Notes under the pieces: generated by a model
The model's input: only the letters and a program-made list of their open reading frames with translations
The model's database searches: none
What the model was told of the DNA's origin: nothing
Position numbers and translations under genes: made by a program
Shown: positions 27,205-36,268 of the stretch, in pieces
Numbering within the stretch: position 1 is the stretch's first letter
Layout of the letters: every line of letters begins with the position of its first letter
NCBI GenBank assembly: GCA_963784995.1
Contig: CAWATZ010000010.1
Coordinates: 1 to 63,323 of the forward strand
From: CAWATZ01 sp963784995
Lineage (GTDB): Bacteria > Planctomycetota > Planctomycetia > Gemmatales > Gemmataceae
Direction of reading: 5' to 3'
DNA length: 63,323 bases

Positions 27205-29145
27205 TCAAGGCAAAGCCAGCACGCTCCGATCCAGCCGCAGTGCCTCGCCCAGGGACCATGCCTGGAAGGGACAGCCGCGCGGCATATGGGGTTCGTCCCC
27301 GTCGGCGGCCTCCGGCAGATGGCCCAGGCCGCAGGTGTCGAGGTGCACCAGCAGCGGCTGGAGGAACTGGCTGCGGGCCTTGTTGCGGGCCTCGGCCGAG
27401 TTGCCCTGGACACGCACCCAGGCCTCGACGAAGGGCCCCAGCAGCCAGGGCCAGACGGTCCCATTGTGATAGGCACTGTCGCGCTGCCGGACTCCCCCGG
27501 TCATGTGCGGGTGGTAGGCCGGGTCGTCCGGGGCCAGGGTCCGCAGACCCAGCGGCGTCCAGAGCTTGGCCTCGACCGCCTCGACCAGGCTACTGGCCTG
27601 GTCCGGCTCCAGCAGCACCAGCGGCAAGCCGCCCACGGCGAAGATCTGGTTGGGACGGAAGGATTCGTCCACTTCGCCGGGCCGGCCGTCCACGTCGATC
27701 ACGTCGTACAGGCATCGGCCGCGCTCGTTCCAGAAGCGGCGGCGGAAGCTGTTGAGCCCTTCCAGGAACAGCTCGCGATAGCGCGGATTGAAGCGGCTCG
27801 CGAAGGACAGAGCGTTGAGCCAGAGGGCCTGGATCTCGACCGGCTTGCCGCAGCGCGGGGTCATCGACTGGTCCCCGACCCGGGCATCCATCCAGGTCAG
27901 TGCCAGTCCCGGACTGCCGGCGAACAGCAAGCCATCGCTCTGGGCTCGGATGCCGAAGCGCGTGCCCCGACTGTAGCCGGACAGGATGGCTTCGACGGCG
28001 TCCAGCAGTGTCTGCCGGTCGCGACCGTCCAGTTCGTCGGCACCGCGCTCCACCGCCTGCAGATAGTCGTGGACGGCGATCACGAACCACAGCGACGCAT
28101 CGACGGCGTTGAACTCCGGCTGATCGCCTTGGTCGGTGAAGCGATTGGGCAGCATCCCCTCGGAGACGGTCCCAGCCCATTCCAGCAGGATGCGGCGGGC
28201 TTCCTCGAATCGGCCCGTGGCCAGGCACAGACCGCGCAGGGAGATGAAACTATCTCGGCCCCAGTCGGTGAACCAGGGATAGCCGGCCACAAGGGTCTTG
28301 CCCTTGCCGCGGCGTACAAGGTACGCGTCGGCCGAGCGCTCCAGGCGGGTACTGAAGCGCTGCCGGCGGCGCTGCTCGTCCAGACGCAGCGAGCGGAAAC
28401 AGGCTTCCGCCGTCGCCCCCGTCGAGAACACGGCCGGCTCCTGACCCTCGGCGGCGAAGATGCAGAAGGCCTCGCCCTGCGTCAGGTCCCAGCGAAAGAA
28501 ACCCGGCGAGGCCAGGTCCTCCACGCAATCCAGGCCCCGTTCGCGCTCCTCGGTGTAAAGAAATTGCCGGTGCCATTCCGGCTGGTGGGTGTAGGCCCCG
28601 CTGGAATAGGCCACGATGCCCGGCACACCGGCATAGGGCCGCCAGACGATCTGCCCATTGCGGATCTGGGGATCGAAGCGGAACGCCGGGTTCTCCTGGT
28701 GCAAACAATGGTAATCCCGGCCGGAGAACAGCGGCCGGAGAATCAGGTTGGCCTGCTTGCGCGGCTCCAGCAGCCGCCAGGAGAGGACCACCGCCGAGGC
28801 CCCCTGCGGCACGAACAGCTCGAAGCGCAGCCGGGTGCCGTCTTCCAGCTGGTAGGTCCATTGCGGCCAGGGATCGATCTCGAACAGCTCGATCCGGCGA
28901 ACGCCGTCGGGATGGATGACGTCGGGAAGGTAGCAGTGCGAGGAGAGGGGAAAACTGCCGGAGGGCGTCTCGACCCACGCTGACAGCCCGTTGACAAGGA
29001 CGAAGCGTCCGGTTGGCGGAGTGACAGCGGTGAGCAGCAGGGCATGGTAGCGCCGGGTGCGAATCCCACTGGCCGTCCCCGACGCGAAGCCGCCGAGGCC
29101 GTCCGCTTCCAGCCACTCCAGGTTGTTCGCTACCGGCGCCGCCAC
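27205..29145 (-). CDS. Amylo-alpha-1,6-glucosidase / glycogen-debranching enzyme
   Basis: 646 residues starting at GTG 29145. The N-terminal beta domain (residues ~5-270, LEADGLGGFASGTASGIRTRRYHALLL) is typical of GDE_N_bis, and the C-terminal (alpha/alpha)6 domain has AGYPWFTDWGRDSFISLRGLCLATG and FNAVDASLWF, the catalytic-face signatures of GDE_C. It removes alpha-1,6 branches in glycogen. The last ~23 residues are duplicated at 26307-26379. No other glycogen genes lie in the window. Confidence 0.9.
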   Translation of the reverse strand: MAAPVANNLEWLEADGLGGFASGTASGIRTRRYHALLLTAVTPPTGRFVLVNGLSAWVETPSGSFPLSSHCYLPDVIHPDGVRRIELFEIDPWPQWTYQLEDGTRLRFELFVPQGASAVVLSWRLLEPRKQANLILRPLFSGRDYHCLHQENPAFRFDPQIRNGQIVWRPYAGVPGIVAYSSGAYTHQPEWHRQFLYTEERERGLDCVEDLASPGFFRWDLTQGEAFCIFAAEGQEPAVFSTGATAEACFRSLRLDEQRRRQRFSTRLERSADAYLVRRGKGKTLVAGYPWFTDWGRDSFISLRGLCLATGRFEEARRILLEWAGTVSEGMLPNRFTDQGDQPEFNAVDASLWFVIAVHDYLQAVERGADELDGRDRQTLLDAVEAILSGYSRGTRFGIRAQSDGLLFAGSPGLALTWMDARVGDQSMTPRCGKPVEIQALWLNALSFASRFNPRYRELFLEGLNSFRRRFWNERGRCLYDVIDVDGRPGEVDESFRPNQIFAVGGLPLVLLEPDQASSLVEAVEAKLWTPLGLRTLAPDDPAYHPHMTGGVRQRDSAYHNGTVWPWLLGPFVEAWVRVQGNSAEARNKARSQFLQPLLVHLDTCGLGHLPEAADGDEPHMPRGCPFQAWSLGEALRLDRSVLALP

Positions 29146-29168
29146 GGCGTTTTCCGTTCAAAACAAGC

Positions 29169-29252
29169 CGCCGGGTTGAGCCCGGCGGGGAAGACCGCCG
29201 GGAACGTGGGACGGCTCTCCTGAGCTGTCTGGACGGCTCAGGAGAGCCGTCC
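29169..29252. repeat. Two intergenic hairpins between the debranching and DUF2090 genes
   Basis: First: cgccggg, ttgag, cccggcg (29169-29187). Second: ggacggctctcctgagc (29209-29225) and its exact complement (29236-29252), 17 bp arms with a 10 nt spacer. The second shares its ggacggc...gagagccgtcc plan with the hairpin at 48553-48584. They lie in the promoter region shared by the two divergent genes. Confidence 0.85.
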
Positions 29253-29436
29253 TACCTTTCCGGCGGCTCGTCCAGTTGACACCAGCAGTTGTCTTATGAA
29301 AAAAAATCCGCGCTGCTACTCTGTCCCGTCGCTGGCGCTCCGGGCTTGTGTGGCCTTATTCGGCGCAATGCTTAGAACGATCAGAGACAGGGATGGCCCG
29401 GCCCAATGGCTTCATTTCCACCAGAAGGAGTAACCC

Positions 29437-30615
29437 ATGAGCATTGGTTTTGACAAACCGCTGTACGTTCTGCCCTTCGATCATCGCGGCTCGTTTCAGG
29501 AAGGGCTCTTCGGCTGGAAGGGCCACCTGAGTCCCGAGCAAACGGCCGAGGTCGCCGCCGCCAAGGCGGTGGTCTACGACGGCTTCAAGCGTGCCCAGGC
29601 CGCGGGAGTGGCCAAGGAGAAGGCCGGTATCCTGGTTGACGAGCAGTTCGGCGCTGCCATCCTCAAGGACGCCGTGGCTCACGGCTACTCGGTTTCCTGT
29701 CCGGCGGAGAAGAGCGGCCAGAAGGAATTCGACTTCGAGTACGGCGCCGATTTCGCCAAACACATCGAGGCGGTCAACCCGACCTTCTGCAAGGTTTTGG
29801 TCCGCTACAACCCCGAAGGCGACAAGAAGGCCAATGAAGTGCAGTCGGCCCGGCTCAAGAAGCTCTCGGACTATCTGCACAGCCACAACCGGATGTTCAT
29901 GTTCGAGCTGCTGGTCCCGGCCGAGCCGGCCCAGCTGGCCAAGGTCGCCAACGACAAGAAGCGCTACGACGTGGAGCTTCGGCCGGGGCTGATGGTCCAG
30001 GCCATCCACCAGCTGCAGGACGCGGGCATCGAGGCCGACGTGTGGAAGATCGAGGGCCTGGATCGGCGCGACGATTGCGTCAAGGTGGTCGCCGCCGCCC
30101 GGCGGGGCGGGCGGAACAAGGTCGGCTGCATCGTCCTGGGCCGGGGCGAGGACGACAAGAAGGTGCGCGAATGGCTGAGCGTTGCCGCTCCGGTGCCCGG
30201 CTTCATTGGCTTTGCCGTGGGCCGGACGACCTTCTGGGAGCCGCTGGTCGCCTGGAAGGCAGACCGTAACGTCCGCGACAAGTCCGTGGCCGAAATCGCC
30301 CGGCGCTATCGCGAATGGGTCGATATCTTCGAGAGGGCCCGGCGCGCAGTTTGGATAGCCGCGACGCGGAGCCGCGCAGCGGCGCAGTCCGAGCGCGTTC
30401 CGGATCTGCCCACGCGGAACTCCGCTGCGGGCGCTGCGCAGGCTCCTGCGATCGCGGCTAACAAGAGTCGTGGACTTTTCGCGCAAGCCGCCGTCCGCTC
30501 CGGCGTTCCTGGAAAGGACAGAGTTCGAGGCAACTCCTGGCCGCTTGCGGCTCGAAGCCGCCAGGAGGACCATTCGTCCAGCAATGGCAGCACGCGCGCA
30601 CGTTTCCGTTCCTGA
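29437..30615 (+). CDS. DUF2090 aldolase-like protein (IolC C-terminal family)
   Basis: 392 codons from an ATG with aaggag upstream. Residues ~1-305 match the DUF2090 TIM-barrel, known as the 2-deoxy-5-keto-D-gluconate-6-phosphate aldolase part of IolC fusions: LYVLPFDHRGSF, GILVDEQFGAAIL, NPTFCKVLVRYNPEGD, FMFELLVPAEP, WKIEGLD and GFAVGRTTFWEPL. The stand-alone form is common; substrate here is unproven and no inositol genes are nearby. After ~FERARRA the last ~90 residues are Arg/Ala-rich and unlike the family. The true end is probably near 30345, the tail coming from a frame change or a repeat at 30340-30480. Confidence 0.8.
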   Translation: MSIGFDKPLYVLPFDHRGSFQEGLFGWKGHLSPEQTAEVAAAKAVVYDGFKRAQAAGVAKEKAGILVDEQFGAAILKDAVAHGYSVSCPAEKSGQKEFDFEYGADFAKHIEAVNPTFCKVLVRYNPEGDKKANEVQSARLKKLSDYLHSHNRMFMFELLVPAEPAQLAKVANDKKRYDVELRPGLMVQAIHQLQDAGIEADVWKIEGLDRRDDCVKVVAAARRGGRNKVGCIVLGRGEDDKKVREWLSVAAPVPGFIGFAVGRTTFWEPLVAWKADRNVRDKSVAEIARRYREWVDIFERARRAVWIAATRSRAAAQSERVPDLPTRNSAAGAAQAPAIAANKSRGLFAQAAVRSGVPGKDRVRGNSWPLAARSRQEDHSSSNGSTRARFRS

Positions 30616-30639
30616 ACACCGCAAGGTGAGGGTTCCCTC

Positions 30640-33600
30640 ATGGCACTCCGTCAACACCCGTCCGGCCGGCTGGCCGCCTGGAGGCTGTCCCTGCTGATCG
30701 CCTCCCTGACCACGGCCGCCCTGTTTGTCCTGACCCGCGCCACCGGCCTGTACTCGGCCGATTCCGCCCCACCGCCTCCGGAAAAACCCGCTGCTCCTCC
30801 CAGTGCGGCGTTCTTCGCCAGGATCGATCCGGCGAAGAACCCCGAGCAGCTCATCCTCCTGGTGGATGACACCCGGGTCGTCGGCTGGATCAGTGGGACA
30901 AAGGACCATCGCGGCAAGGAGGTGGTGATCAACGGCCCCGTGACCGAGAAGGTCAAGGTCCAGGAAGGGAATCAGTTCACCTGGAACTACGACGTCCACA
31001 AGCCCACCAAGGTCGATTTCACGCTGGGCAAGCTGAAACAGACGGTCACCTTGAAACCGCGGGCGTTGCTGCCTCCCAGCATCTTCTTCGTCACGGACCG
31101 GCACGTTTACCGTCCCGGCCAGACGCTGCACTTCGCCGCCTTCCTCCGCCAGCTCGATAACCGAGGCGACTTTGAAGCGGTGGCCGACAAGACTGTCGAG
31201 GTTCAGCTCCGCAGCAAGCGCAAGACGACCATCGTGCAGCGCTGGAAGGCGAAGGCCGACGAGATGGGGCGCATCACCGGCAGCCATCGCTTCAGCAGCA
31301 CCGACCCGCTCGACGGCTATGAGCTGCTCCTTCCCGGATACGAGGGCAAGGCCCAGCTCCACCTGGCCGAGTATCGCAAGGCCAAGGTCCAGCTGCAGAT
31401 CACCGGCCAGCGCTCCGGCGAGCAGGTGAAACTGCACTTCCAGGCCATCGATTTCATGGATCGGCCGGTGCCGGCCGAGAAGGTGGCTTTCAGCGCCCAG
31501 GTGGTGCGGCTGCCGGCACCGACCGCGGACAGCACGCGCAAGCCGGAGGATTTCGTCTACGCCGGCAAGGCACACGTGGTCCATCTCCAGACGTCGGACC
31601 TCAGCGCCGACGAACGGCTGCTGCTTCAGGCCGATCCGACGTTCCTCCCCGAACTGACCGGGCAGGATTCGCGACAGTCACTGCCGCTCTTTCAGACCCG
31701 GGGAGAGGTGAAACTGCAGGGCAAGTCGTCCGGCGACTTCCAGCTCAAGGTGCCCACCAACTGTCAGCAACCCGGCCATGCCGTCGTGGTCGAGGCCATC
31801 CTCACCGACAGCAGCGGCCGGGAAGAACGCCGGAACGAGACCATTCCGCTTGATTTCCTCAGAGACAAACTCAAGCTGACCCTGCGGCGCCAGGTCTTCG
31901 ACGTGGGTGAAGCGATCTCGGTCACGATGACTGGTCCCGACGTCAAGAAGCTGGAAGGTGCGACCCTGGTCGCCATGCGGCTGTCGGCCAACCCGGCCGC
32001 CCTGTGGATCCCCTATTACTACCCATATGGCGGAATGATGGGCATCGGCGGCATGGGCGGTTTCCAGGGCAGGAACGGCATGGGCGGCTTCCAGGGCATG
32101 ATGGGCATGGGTGGCGGCATGCAGGGCTTCACATCAGGGCTTTAACGGGATGATCGGCATGGGGATGCCGATGATGCCCATGGGATACTGGCAGCCGATG
32201 GCGCAGGTCGAGTCGGTCAAGCGGTCGCTGGTCACGGCGACCGCCTTCAAGGGCGACACAGCCAGGCTCCGGCTGACCGAGCCGGGGGCCTACAAGCTGG
32301 TTGCCATCGTCGAACTGCCGGACGGCAAGAAGCTGCAGCACGAGATCGGTTGCCTGGTGCAGTCGCGCACGGAGCGCCAGGGGCTGCTGCTCCGGCTCGA
32401 CAGGGAAGCCTGGAAAACGGGCGACACCCTGACCGGCATGGTTTACACTCGCTTTGCCGGCGCTCGCGTGCTGCTGACCGTGCGCGACAGCACCGAGACT
32501 CCGGTGATCCGCACCCTGACCACCGACAAGAACGGCCAGGCGGCGATCAAGGAAGTGCTGCCGGCCGGGCTGCGTTATGGCTGCGTGGTGACAGCCCAGT
32601 ACGCCGATGACCCGGACGTGGGAGGGACGCATCTGACGAGCCGGACCATTCACGTCGAGCCACTCGACCGCATCCTGAAGATCGAGACGAAGCACAAGCC
32701 GGTCTACGGCCCGGGTGAGACAGTCACGATCGACGTGCAAGTGGATCGGAAGGAGCCGGTGGACCTGGTGGTGTCGGTGTTCGACCAGGCCCTGATGAAC
32801 GTCAAATCCGCCCAGGGAACCGACATCCGGGACTTTTACCTGGCCGACGAGCGCGGCATCACCAACCAGGCCCGCGATCTGCTGGAACGGCGGCTGGCCG
32901 GGGTGACGCTCGCGTCCGTGATGCGCAAGGCCAAACAGAAGTTGGGACCGCAATTCAAGCTGGACGGCATTGACGGGCTGACCCTCAGGACGGCCGACGT
33001 GGCGACCTTGCTCCAGGTCGCTGGAATCAATGCCCGTGCCAGCGTTTACGATCCAGGCGTGTTTTGGACCCGGCCGGCCGACAAGGGCGCCTTGCTCCTC
33101 GACTTGGTCAATGCCCGGCAAAACGGATACCGCATCCACGTCAGTGTGCTGCACGACGTCTTTGTCCTGACGGCTTACAACCCGAGTCAGCCCCAGCCGC
33201 GGTTGCCGCTGATGTACCAGTTCGCGCCGAACTTCCAGATGATGGGCATGGGCGGCATGTCCATGATGGGCATGCCAGGCATGATGGGGATGAGCGGCAT
33301 GGCTGGCATGGGCGGCATGATGGGCATGGGGGGTATGTCCATGATGGGCATGGGCGGCATGGGCGGCATGATGGGGATGGGCGGCGGCATGATGGGCGCG
33401 GGCTCCGGCGGTGTCTCTGGTGGCCGATTCCGCCCAGCAGGCATGCTCCCTGTTCCGCTGGCTCCCGCCAACCAGCTCAGGCCCGACTCCGATCAGCAGG
33501 GTCTGCAAATTCGCCGTGATTTCGCCGACTCGGCCTACTGGAGCGCGAACCTTCGCACCGACGCCAACGGCAAGGTCCAGGCCCAGTTCACGGTGCCCGA

Positions 33601-35565
33601 CTCGCTGACTTCCTGGCAGGTGCAGGTCATCGCTGTCTCCAAGAAGATGCACGTCGGCGCTGGCGTGGCAGCAGTTTCCAGGTGTCCCGGCCGATCATGG
33701 TCAGCCCGGTCCTGCCGCGGGTCTTCACCGAGGGCGACACGGTCAAGGTCGGGGCCAACGTGGTCAATCGCAGCGGCGCCCCGCAGATCCTGCGGGTCAA
33801 ACTGAAGGCGGAGAACGGCGAAATCCTCGACCGGACCCAGACTCAGTTGACGCTGGACAAGGGCCAGAGCGAGCTGGTCTGGTGGACCTTCCGGCCGGGC
33901 GAGGCCGGCTTCACTCAGTTGCTCTTCAGCGCGGAATGCCCGGCCGGCAACGACGCCTCGCTCAAGCGCTTGCCGGTGATGCGCTCCGGTGTAGTGGAGG
34001 TGATCACGCGCTCGGGCTTCTGCAAGGATAAGGTGACCATCGACTTGCCGGAGGGTGTCGATCCGAAGACGGCGACGCTGGAGGTCCGGCTGGTGCCGAC
34101 GATGGCCGCCGACCTGATTGACACCATCGACTACCTGGTCGAGTACCCCTACGGCTGCGTCGAGCAGACGATGAGCCGGTTCCTGCCGGCCATCAAGGTG
34201 GCCCAGGTGTTGCAGCAGTTCCAGCTGGAACATGCGGGCCTGAAGAAGAAGCTGCCCGGCTGCGTCGATGCGGGCATCAAGCGTCTGCTGGAATTGCAGC
34301 AGGCCGACGGCGGCTGGGGCTGGAACGGCACCAGCGGCACGCACGAGATGATGACGCCGTATGCCCTCTACGGTCTGCTCCAGGCCGAGAAGGCCGGCTA
34401 CGTCATCGGCTCCGAGAACGCCATCAAGCGCGGCCTGGCCCGGCTGAAGCAGTTCATCGACAACATGGGAGAAGCGCAAGCCTCCGATCGCATCTACTGC
34501 ATGTTCGTCTACGGCCATCGGCACGAGATCGACGCGAAATGGTGGGAGTTCATCGCCGACCTGGCGGATCGCAATGCGCTCAGCGACGGCGCCCTGGCCC
34601 TGGCAGTGCAGCTAGCGGCGGAGAAGGGCAAGAAGGACCTGGCCGCGGGCCTGGCCGGGCAGCTCCGCGACCGGGCGGAGAAGGTCAACGGCCAGGTGTG
34701 GTGGAGGACGGCGAAGTTCTCGCGCTGGGTGGACGATCCGCTGGAGATCACCGCCAACGCTCTGCGGGCGCTGGTGCTGGTGGACGCCCACGATCCGCTG
34801 ATTCCTGGAGTGGTGGCCTACTTCAACGCGAACAAGCGCGGCAACCGCTGGCACTCGACCAAGGACTCGGCCCTGATCGTGCATGCTCTGTGCGAGCTGA
34901 TGGGCCGGCAAAAGCTCAAGCCGGGCGACCTGGGCCGGGTGGTGCTGCGCTGCAACGAGGGCGAGCGGCAGGAAGTGGTCTTCGCCAGCAAGACGGGGAC
35001 GCGCTCGGTCACAATCCCGGGCAAGCAGCTCAAGGCGGGGGCGAACACAATCACCTTCACCGAGGCGACGCCGGGAGTGATGTATCGGGTGTTGCTGAAG
35101 CACGTGCAGACGGGCTGGGACATCCAGGCCAGGGATGCGGGCATCCAGGTGACGCGCGAGATCTGGCTGCTGGACAGCAAGGGCAAGCAGGTCCGCGAGC
35201 TGCGTCGCGGGGAAGCAGTGGCCCGCGGCTCCTATCTGGAAAGCGTGGTGCGGGCCCGGCGGCGAGGAGCGGAGCCGATGCGGTACGTCCTGGTGGAGGA
35301 CCCCCGGCCGAGCAGCTGCGAGTTCATTCCCGAGGAGGACCATCGCTTCAACCAGCAGTCCACGCCGTTCGTGCTGCGTGAGGAGCGCGAAACGCACCTG
35401 GCCTGGCACCACGAGCAGGCGCCGGGGCAGATCGAGGACCGCTGCGTCCTGCACGTGGAGCTGACCGGCGAGTTCATCGTGGCCCCCGCCCAGGTGGAGC
35501 TGATGTACCAGCCGGAGGTTCGCGGACACAGCGGCACGTTCCGGTTCAAGGTGGTTGACCGGTGA
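30640..35565 (+). CDS. Bacterial alpha-2-macroglobulin-like protein with Met-Gly repeats, frameshifted
   Basis: About 1641 residues after correcting an extra base at ~32131 and a missing base at ~33672 (the two compensate). N-terminal membrane/signal segment (LLIASLTTAALFVLT). Macroglobulin domains follow (FFVTDRHVYRPGQTLHFAAFLR; KHKPVYGPGETVTIDVQV), then the A2M family domain and the thioester motif YGCVEQ at ~34150 followed by the helical thioester domain (LLELQQADGGWGWNG). Such proteins trap proteases in the periplasm, often with PBP1C, which is not present here. Two Met/Gly-rich segments, at ~32030-32175 and ~33236-33400, interrupt the macroglobulin domains and have no counterpart in the family as I know it. 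Confidence 0.85.
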
Positions 35566-35595
35566 CTGCCCTGTCACCCGGACACCCCCCCTGGT

Positions 35596-35730
35596 CCGCC
35601 CCGCCATGAATGGCGGGGCTGCACGCCAGCAGAAAGCCCGATAAATCGGGCTGATTGGCGGGAGGCGGGCTGCAGCCCCCTTCAGGGGGCTTTCTGCTGG
35701 CGTGTAGCCCCGCCATTCATGGCGGGGCGG
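35596..35730. repeat. Cloverleaf-like inverted repeat downstream of the A2M gene
   Basis: Outer arms 35596-35639 and 35687-35730 are 44 nt each and complementary except for one position. Each arm itself contains the palindromic cgccatgaatggcg. Inside lie agcccga-taaa-tcgggct and agcccccttcagggggct hairpins, so the transcript could fold as a three- or four-armed structure. It starts 30 bp after the A2M stop and could end transcription, but has the size and symmetry of a MITE. Confidence 0.85.
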
Positions 35731-36268
35731 TCCGGGAAAATTGAGCCTGCGCCCCGCCCCCGGACCCACCTCGAAGGTCCGGCTGGCCATTTTCTCCCCT
35801 TTCCCCAAGGGAGTGGGGATTTTTTTTCCCAAAAATGCACCTTGCGCGGTTGCATTGGGGCCGTTGTTCCGTCTATAGTTGTGTGGGATGTGTAGCAACG
35901 CCCCCGCGCAAAGGCTCGCACCTCTTTGCCTGCTCTGGACAACGTCAGTCCCTCCCCCAATGCCTGGCGGACAGCGTCCATCTGTTTGCCGTTCAGGAAC
36001 CACCCAAACGCCCCAACCCGCAGCCCAACTATTCCCAGGACCGTTCCGGCAGGATCGGCGTTCCTGGTTGTGTCCGTTTTTGCTGTCTGCCGGACGCGGT
36101 CCCCCCTCCGTCAGGCCGGGAGGCAAGTGGGGCACGCCCCAACCCTACTTCCTCCCTTTTTTCATTTCTCCATTTCTCCGCCAAGCGCCTACTGGCATCC
36201 CCGTCCGGCTTCGTTCTGGTTATAACGCCAGAAAGGAACCACTGGACCCTTTCCCCAACGGAGCCGCC
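35731..36268. other. Long upstream region of ligA, no gene seen
   Basis: This 538 bp stretch has no supported gene; the ligA frame stays open upstream but its translation is Pro/Arg-rich without motifs. It includes a run of T at ~35820 and a possible sigma-70-type promoter: ttgcat (35850-35855), 18 bp, tatagt (35874-35879). Confidence 0.4.
35850..35879 (+). promoter_or_regulatory. Possible sigma-70-like promoter
   Basis: ttgcat and tatagt separated by 18 bp, each one or two mismatches from the consensus. It is ~390 bp upstream of the ligA start, so a long leader would be needed. Weak evidence. Confidence 0.3.

Noticed and set aside
32030..33410. ggcatgatgggcatgggcgg-type tandem DNA considered as a minisatellite or CRISPR
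   Set aside because: The units are irregular, in frame and encode Met-Gly repeats; there are no unique spacers.
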